Notes under the pieces: model-generated | Told to the model about the DNA's origin: nothing | What the model saw: only the letters and a program-made list of their open reading frames with translations | Database searches by the model: none | In this document: positions 6,839 through 10,296 of the stretch, in pieces | Layout of the letters: every line of letters starts with the position of its first letter | Position numbering within the stretch: the first letter of the stretch is position 1 | Position numbers and translations under genes: made by a program | NCBI GenBank assembly: GCA_900762355.1 | Contig: CAAFGE010000010.1 | Location: forward strand, 1 to 10,296 | From: an uncultured Collinsella sp. | GTDB lineage: Bacteria > Actinomycetota > Coriobacteriia > Coriobacteriales > Coriobacteriaceae | Reading direction: 5' to 3' | DNA length: 10,296 bases

Positions 6839-8050
6839 CTATGCATTAAAAACGTAACGATCCAGGCGGTCGCACGCCTCCTTTACGCGCGAAAGCGGCA
6901 GCGCCAGATTCACGCGAATGTGGCAGGGCCCATGGAACGGACGGCCGTCCTGATAGCCCACGCCCACGCGCGCACCCTCGTCGAGCAGCCATTGAATGTC
7001 GCGACCGTGTGCACGGCACCACTCCGTGCAGTCCAGGAACACCATATAGGTGCCCTGCGGGCGCGAATAGGCCACGCCCTTAAAATGCTCGTCAACGTAA
7101 TCGCAGAAATAGTCGACGTTGCCCTTGATGACCTCGTTGAGCTCGTCCACCCACTCGTAGCCTTGCGGCTGGTAGGCGCCGATGAGCGCATGCATCGAGA
7201 GGACATTCATCTCGTTGTAGTGGGTCTTGTTGGACACGGCGCACACGCGGTCGCGCAGCGTCTCGTTGTAGATGATGTGGTAGCTGCCAACCAGGCCCGC
7301 CAGGTTAAAAGTCTTGCTGGGTGCATACAGGGCAACCGTGCGCATACGGGCGTCCTCGCTCACCGACTGCGTCGGGATGTGATTGTACCCGGGACGGATG
7401 ATGTCGGACCAAATCTCGTCCGAGATCACCACGCAATCGTGCTGGCGATAGATGTCCATGGCGCGCTCGATCTCGTCACGCTCCCACACGCGGCCGCAGG
7501 GATTGTGCGGCGAGCAGAACACCGCGGCATGGATGTGGTTTTGGGCGAGCTTGCGCTCCATGTCCTCAAAGTCCATACGCCACACGCCCTGGTCGTCGAG
7601 CTTAAGCGGGCTGTGGACAATGCGATAGCCCGCGGCCTCGATGGACTTGGTAAAGCCGATGTAGGTAGGGCTGTGGACCAGCACCGCATCACCTGGCTGG
7701 ACATACGCGCGTAGCGTCGACACGACACCGCCCAGCACGCCGTTTTCGTAGCCGATATGCTCCGGCGCCAAGTCCTCAACGCCGTTGCGACGGCTCTGCC
7801 ATTCGATGATGTGGTCGAAGTACTCGGGACGCGGATTGAAGTAGCCAAACATGGAGTGCTGAGCGCGCTTGATGATGTACTCCTGAACCGTGGGCACCGT
7901 AGCAAAATTCATGTCAGCCACCCACATGGGAATGCGGTCGAAGCCCTCGTCTGGTGCGTTCGGAGCCATACCGGGGATCTCGCCCCAAGAGTCAACGGCG
8001 ATGGAGTCCATGCCGTGGCGGTCGATAAGCGAGCTAAAGTCGTATTTCAT
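6839..8050 (-). CDS. MalY/PatB family PLP-dependent aminotransferase-like C-S lyase
   Basis: A 403-residue cytosolic fold-type I PLP enzyme of the MalY/PatB class, whose members cleave cystathionine and similar thioethers by beta-elimination (cystathionine beta-lyase activity; PatB-like C-S lyases). Visible family marks: the MWVADMNF motif near 42-49, Tyr130 in SPTYIGF, Asn183 in PHNPCGRVW, Asp211 in SDEIW, the PLP-binding Lys246 in YAPSKTFNLAGL and Arg379 in HIRVNLALP for the substrate carboxylate. Length is normal and nothing is missing. GGGAG lies 6 nt before the ATG. The gene follows trmO after 112 bp, a gap with no convincing promoter. The likely role is methionine/cysteine interconversion or release of homocysteine, ammonia and pyruvate. 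Which lyase activity dominates cannot be told from sequence. Confidence 0.92.
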   Translation of the reverse strand: MKYDFSSLIDRHGMDSIAVDSWGEIPGMAPNAPDEGFDRIPMWVADMNFATVPTVQEYIIKRAQHSMFGYFNPRPEYFDHIIEWQSRRNGVEDLAPEHIGYENGVLGGVVSTLRAYVQPGDAVLVHSPTYIGFTKSIEAAGYRIVHSPLKLDDQGVWRMDFEDMERKLAQNHIHAAVFCSPHNPCGRVWERDEIERAMDIYRQHDCVVISDEIWSDIIRPGYNHIPTQSVSEDARMRTVALYAPSKTFNLAGLVGSYHIIYNETLRDRVCAVSNKTHYNEMNVLSMHALIGAYQPQGYEWVDELNEVIKGNVDYFCDYVDEHFKGVAYSRPQGTYMVFLDCTEWCRAHGRDIQWLLDEGARVGVGYQDGRPFHGPCHIRVNLALPLSRVKEACDRLDRYVFNA

Positions 8051-8162
8051 GCTGAGCTCCCATGCAAAGCGGACTATTTTGGTAGGCGTTATTGTCCACC
8101 AGTATGGGCGATTTTGACATGGGGTTTGGCGCTTAATTTGACGGGTTCAGACGAATGGCTGG

Positions 8163-8900
8163 TTAGTCTTGCGCGTCGTTGACGGCGACTACGGTTAGCT
8201 GGGTTTTATCGACCGTAAAAGATATGTCGAGCCCAGCATAAGCTAAGTGGTAAACGCGGTTTGGCTCGTGTTTGCTGCCCGCGCGGCGCGGATCTTGGCG
8301 AAGAACCTCGACCAGACCGGGGAGCTTTGCGGGCGGGACCATATCCTGCAGTGCCTGCGGGAACTCGACGTCGAGCTCTTGCCACGGCGCGTCTTCAATC
8401 CAGCCGCCGGTCGCATCCGGGTGACAGTCCGCAAACGGGATGTAGGGCTTGATATCGTAGATGGGCGTGCCGTCGCGCAGGTCGGCCCCCAGCACATGGA
8501 TGATGGGGCCATCGTCGGTGAGCTCAACACGGCTGAGCTTGACGCAGGTGAGCCCGATGGGATTAGGGCGAAACGGACTGCGCGTGGCAAACACGCCCAC
8601 GCGCTCGGCTCCACCCAGACGCGGCGGGCGCACGGTTTTCGACCACTTGGCATTAGTGCCGGACCTGTCCTGCGACTTGGCATCGGCAGCTATGTCGTTT
8701 GCCGTGCCGCCGGGCGTTCCGTTTTCGAAGCGCCACAACAGCCATAGGTGAGAGAAGGAGTCCAGGCCCTCAACCGCTGCATTGGAGGCAAATTCCGGCT
8801 CAAAGACGATGTGTCCCTGCAGATGAGGCGCCAAAAAGCTGTTGCGCGGAATGCCGAACTTCTGCGGCAGGTCGGTATGTATGTGTGCGATAGGTTCCAT
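8163..8900 (-). CDS. trmO: tRNA (N6-threonylcarbamoyladenosine37-N6)-methyltransferase TrmO
   Basis: A 245-residue TrmO/TsaA (YaeB) family protein, which uses S-adenosylmethionine to methylate the N6 of t6A37 in threonine tRNA. In order: an AHIHTDLPQKFGIPRN opening (5-20), LDSFSHLWLLWRF (46-58), TVRPPRLGGAERVGVFATRS (89-108), PFRPNPIGLTCVKL (109-122), GADLRDGTPIYDIKPYIPFA (138-157) and RQDPRR (201-206), then a C-terminal strand pair typical of the family. A segment of roughly 20 extra residues (about 60-85), polar and Gly/Asp-rich, lies between FSHLW and VRPPR relative to the E. coli protein as I recall it. The ATG at 8900 is preferred over the upstream 9005 because the family starts close to the first strand. 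ATG 8909 is a near alternative. Neither has a Shine-Dalgarno, and a -10-like TACAAT lies just upstream, suggesting a leaderless mRNA. Confidence 0.93.
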   Translation of the reverse strand: MEPIAHIHTDLPQKFGIPRNSFLAPHLQGHIVFEPEFASNAAVEGLDSFSHLWLLWRFENGTPGGTANDIAADAKSQDRSGTNAKWSKTVRPPRLGGAERVGVFATRSPFRPNPIGLTCVKLSRVELTDDGPIIHVLGADLRDGTPIYDIKPYIPFADCHPDATGGWIEDAPWQELDVEFPQALQDMVPPAKLPGLVEVLRQDPRRAGSKHEPNRVYHLAYAGLDISFTVDKTQLTVVAVNDAQD

Positions 8901-8907
8901 GCCGGTC

Positions 8908-8913
8908 ATTGTA
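8908..8913 (-). promoter_or_regulatory. -10 element suggesting a leaderless trmO transcript
   Basis: On the minus strand TACAAT (5 of 6 consensus bases) is followed by 7 nt and then the A of the trmO ATG at 8900. Transcription normally starts about that far from a -10, so the mRNA would begin at the start codon. This fits the lack of a ribosome binding site. No matching -35 is visible. Confidence 0.45.
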
Positions 8914-8966
8914 CGGCATGGAGGTGTGGGGCGTTGCGCGCAATTCTTCGCCGCGGTCCCCGTCGT

Positions 8967-8981
8967 GCAACCAACGGTTGC
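8967..8981. promoter_or_regulatory. Palindrome touching the -35 box, candidate operator
   Basis: GCAACC-AAC-GGTTGC is a perfect 6+6 palindrome with a 3-bp centre. It ends one base before the predicted -35 box of the XRE/TipAS regulator gene and sits in the divergent trmO/regulator intergenic region. Its placement suits autoregulation by a dimeric XRE protein. With short arms this is only a candidate. Confidence 0.35.
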
Positions 8982-9010
8982 TTGGAAGGGCACCTGCGGC
9001 CGCATATGCT
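8982..9010 (+). promoter_or_regulatory. Predicted promoter of the XRE/zinc-ribbon/TipAS regulator
   Basis: TTGGAA (8982-8987) and TATGCT (9005-9010) are separated by exactly 17 bp; each matches 4 of 6 consensus bases. Transcription would begin near 9017, about 24 nt before the ATG at 9041, leaving room for the AAAGGAG ribosome binding site at 9029-9035. Confidence 0.45.
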
Positions 9011-9040
9011 TAAGCCATCAACCAGCAGAAAGGAGCCGCT

Positions 9041-9868
9041 ATGGCCTTTGCAGAAAAGCTCATCGCCGTCCGTCGCGCCCATCACCTTACCCAGGAGCAG
9101 CTCGCCGCCAAGCTCTTCGTCACACGCCAAGCCGTCAGCCGTTGGGAGCGTGGCGAGGTCACACCGGGCATCGACATGATGAAGCTCATCGCCGCCGTGA
9201 CTGGCGAGCCCCTGTCTCATCTGCTCGAAATGCCCGAGCACTATTGTCAGAGCTGCGGCATGATACTCACGCCCGACGACTGCGGTACCGATGCTGCGGG
9301 CACCGCGGCCGATCATTACTGCAAGTGGTGCTACGACCACGGCAAGTACACCTACGACACCACCATGGAGGCGATGATTGAAGATTGTGCCCCGCGGCTG
9401 GCGCAAAACACCGGCATGTCGCTCGACGAAGCCGTCTCGCTCATGGGCGCCGTCCTGCCGCAACTGGAGCGCTGGCGCACCGTGCAGGAAAACGAGGAGC
9501 GCTACGGTGCCGAGGCGCGGGCGCGCTATGGCGATGAGGCTATCGATGCAGCAAACGAAACGTCACTGGACATGGATCCTCAGACATGGAACGACATGAA
9601 GGAACTTGAACGCGCTATTCTGGGTCAACTCTCGATTGCCATGGGCGACGGCGATGCGGATGGAAGCGAGGCTCGCAAGCTTGTCGCGATGCATCGTCGT
9701 TGGATTGGTCTCAACTGGGGACGCGAACCCCGGAACGAAGCGTACCTGGGCCTCGCCCACGGCTATCTTGCCGACCAGCGCTTTGTTGACTACTACGACA
9801 AGCCCTGCGGCACCGGAGCCACGGCGTTTCTGGTCCAGGCGATCGAGTCGTCGTTGGCGCACGCATAG
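9041..9868 (+). CDS. XRE-family regulator with zinc ribbon and TipAS-like ligand-binding domain
   Basis: A 275-residue protein in three parts. Residues 1-63 are an XRE/Cro HTH (TQEQLAAKLFVTRQAVSRWE at 17-36). Residues 67-113 form a zinc ribbon with Cys69, Cys72, Cys94 and Cys97 (CQSC and CKWC, then YDHGKYTYDTTMEAMIE), the pattern of the 'putative zinc ribbon' family. Residues about 153-272 resemble the TipAS antibiotic-recognition domain: a helical EERYG segment, WNDMKELERAILGQL, MHRRWIGLNW, a YLGLAHGYLADQRFVDYYD stretch and GATAFLVQAIESSLA. In Streptomyces TipA this domain binds thiopeptides and is joined to a MerR-type HTH; here an XRE HTH takes its place. It is likely a transcription factor sensing a small molecule, metal or redox state, but the ligand is unknown. 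The ribosome binding site (AAAGGAG) is strong, and a palindrome lies at its promoter. The glutaredoxin gene follows after 51 bp. Confidence 0.87.
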   Translation: MAFAEKLIAVRRAHHLTQEQLAAKLFVTRQAVSRWERGEVTPGIDMMKLIAAVTGEPLSHLLEMPEHYCQSCGMILTPDDCGTDAAGTAADHYCKWCYDHGKYTYDTTMEAMIEDCAPRLAQNTGMSLDEAVSLMGAVLPQLERWRTVQENEERYGAEARARYGDEAIDAANETSLDMDPQTWNDMKELERAILGQLSIAMGDGDADGSEARKLVAMHRRWIGLNWGREPRNEAYLGLAHGYLADQRFVDYYDKPCGTGATAFLVQAIESSLAHA

Positions 9869-9919
9869 ACCGCGGCAGCTTTGGGTATTTCAATCAAAAC
9901 CTCAACCGATTGGAGACCC

Positions 9920-10165
9920 ATGGCTACTGATCATGAGCTCGCGCTCTACGTTATGACTGGCTGCCCGTATTGCTTAAAGGTCAAGCGCTTTTTGGCCGAT
10001 AACGGCGTGGCCATTCCCGAGCGCAATATCTCGACCGATACCGAAGCCGAGCAGACGCTCATCGCCGTCGGCGGAAAACGCCAGGTTCCCTGTCTGTTCA
10101 TCGACGGCAAACCACTCTACGAATCGAGCGACATCATCGCGTGGGCGCAAGAGAACCTGCTCTAG
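9920..10165 (+). CDS. Glutaredoxin with CPYC active site
   Basis: An 81-residue thioredoxin-fold protein of normal glutaredoxin length. The redox motif CPYC is at residues 15-18, after the first strand (LALYVMTG). The cis-proline Pro57 is in RQVPCLFIDGKPLYES, and ESSDIIAWA gives the usual C-terminal helix start. These are the marks of dithiol glutaredoxins, which reduce disulfides and mixed disulfides with electrons from glutathione or another low-molecular-weight thiol. NrdH and mycoredoxin-like proteins are relatives, but CPYC is the classical glutaredoxin motif. ATG 9920 is preferred over TTG 9881 because it gives the standard N-terminus and has GGAG 4 nt upstream. It follows the XRE regulator by 51 bp with no terminator, so co-transcription is possible. 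The stop is only 11 bp from the IS110 end. Confidence 0.9.
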   Translation: MATDHELALYVMTGCPYCLKVKRFLADNGVAIPERNISTDTEAEQTLIAVGGKRQVPCLFIDGKPLYESSDIIAWAQENLL

Positions 10166-10176
10166 TGCAACACAGC

Positions 10177-10296
10177 CATTGGGTGTTCCTATAGTTTTGT
10201 CAACCGTCGGGGCTACTCCCGGTAGGGCACCCGGTCGCGCATCACGGCGTATATCGCCCTGAGCCGCTTTCTCGCGACGGCCTTGAGCGCCCGACC
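10177..10296 (-). mobile_element. IS110-family insertion sequence, second right-end fragment (cut by window end)
   Basis: This is the reverse complement of 20-139 with no mismatch, so the same element end is present pointing leftwards. It contains the transposase tail (stop at 10213-10215), the non-coding right end and the TTGACA box (10198-10203, minus). The flank differs from the left copy from 10176 onward, apart from a shared CTG that begins one base past the boundary. It lies 11 bp after the glutaredoxin stop, so the gene is intact but probably lost its native downstream region. Confidence 0.75.
10177..10296 (-). repeat. Right arm of the 120-bp perfect inverted repeat
   Basis: Partner of 20-139. 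The repeat reaches the window edge, so its full length is unknown. Recombination between the two arms would invert the roughly 10 kb between them. Confidence 0.97.
10213..10296 (-). CDS. IS110-family transposase, C-terminal 27 residues (partial)
   Basis: The frame runs from the window edge on the minus strand to TAG at 10215-10213 and encodes the same basic tail as the left copy (from GRALKAV to VPYRE). Only the last 27 residues are visible, so it cannot be said whether the gene is intact. Confidence 0.68.
   Translation of the reverse strand, partial: GRALKAVARKRLRAIYAVMRDRVPYRE

Noticed and set aside
6785..7714. 309-codon plus-strand open frame across the MalY/PatB gene
   Set aside because: It is a shadow of the PLP enzyme gene, which has all catalytic motifs on the other strand.
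8114..8119. Perfect TTGACA on the plus strand between trmO and the lyase gene
   Set aside because: Genes on both sides run on the minus strand, and no good -10 follows at 16-18 bp, so it is probably chance.
8901..9005. Upstream start adding 35 residues to TrmO
   Set aside because: The extra part does not match the family and would run across the -10-like element and the candidate operator.
9881..9919. TTG start adding 13 residues to the glutaredoxin
   Set aside because: ATG 9920 has a GGAG site and gives the standard glutaredoxin length.
1..10296. Composite transposon formed by the two IS110 copies
   Set aside because: IS110 elements excise as single circles and lack the terminal inverted repeats needed for joint mobilisation. 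The genes between are ordinary chromosomal types with similar codon use.
1..10296. CRISPR arrays, tRNA or rRNA genes, and phage genes
   Set aside because: No regularly spaced repeats, tRNA cloverleaf with CCA-like end, rRNA motifs or phage structural proteins were seen on either strand.

Overview
The window looks like chromosomal DNA from a gut actinobacterium of the Coriobacteriia, most likely Collinsella or a close relative. The support is moderately high G+C with strong G/C preference at third positions, clear AGGAG-type ribosome binding sites with some GTG or apparently leaderless starts, BvgS-like hybrid kinases, and an XRE/zinc-ribbon/TipAS regulator. The genus is inferred from protein style, not from a marker gene.

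Both ends carry the same DNA in opposite orientation. A perfect 120-bp inverted repeat (20-139 and 10177-10296) covers the last codons, stop and short right end of an IS110-family transposase gene. Each copy points into the window and is cut by the window edge. The window may therefore be a segment between two IS110 copies, or a contig whose assembly stopped inside a repeat.

From left to right, 235-3559 (+) holds a large secreted/membrane hybrid histidine kinase with two substrate-binding-protein-like sensor domains, followed by a small NimA-like FMN-binding protein. A strong bidirectional terminator (3588-3627) separates these from a convergent block at 3630-8900 (-). In its direction of transcription that block reads trmO (tRNA t6A37 methyltransferase), a MalY/PatB aminotransferase-like C-S lyase, a lipoprotein of the amino-acid-binding-protein fold, and a second hybrid histidine kinase. 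The last two overlap by ATGA. From 9041 (+) come an XRE/zinc-ribbon/TipAS regulator and a CPYC glutaredoxin, then the second IS110 end.

The most interesting theme is sensing. Two hybrid kinases with the same TM-HisKA-HATPase-REC core lie within 6 kb. One has Venus-flytrap sensor domains fused in the same chain. The other is translationally coupled to a separate lipoprotein with that fold. Neither has a DNA-binding output, and no Hpt protein or response regulator with an output domain lies in the window, so the downstream partners must be elsewhere. The remaining genes are housekeeping or stress genes (tRNA modification, sulfur amino acid metabolism, flavin and thiol redox) that need not share a pathway.
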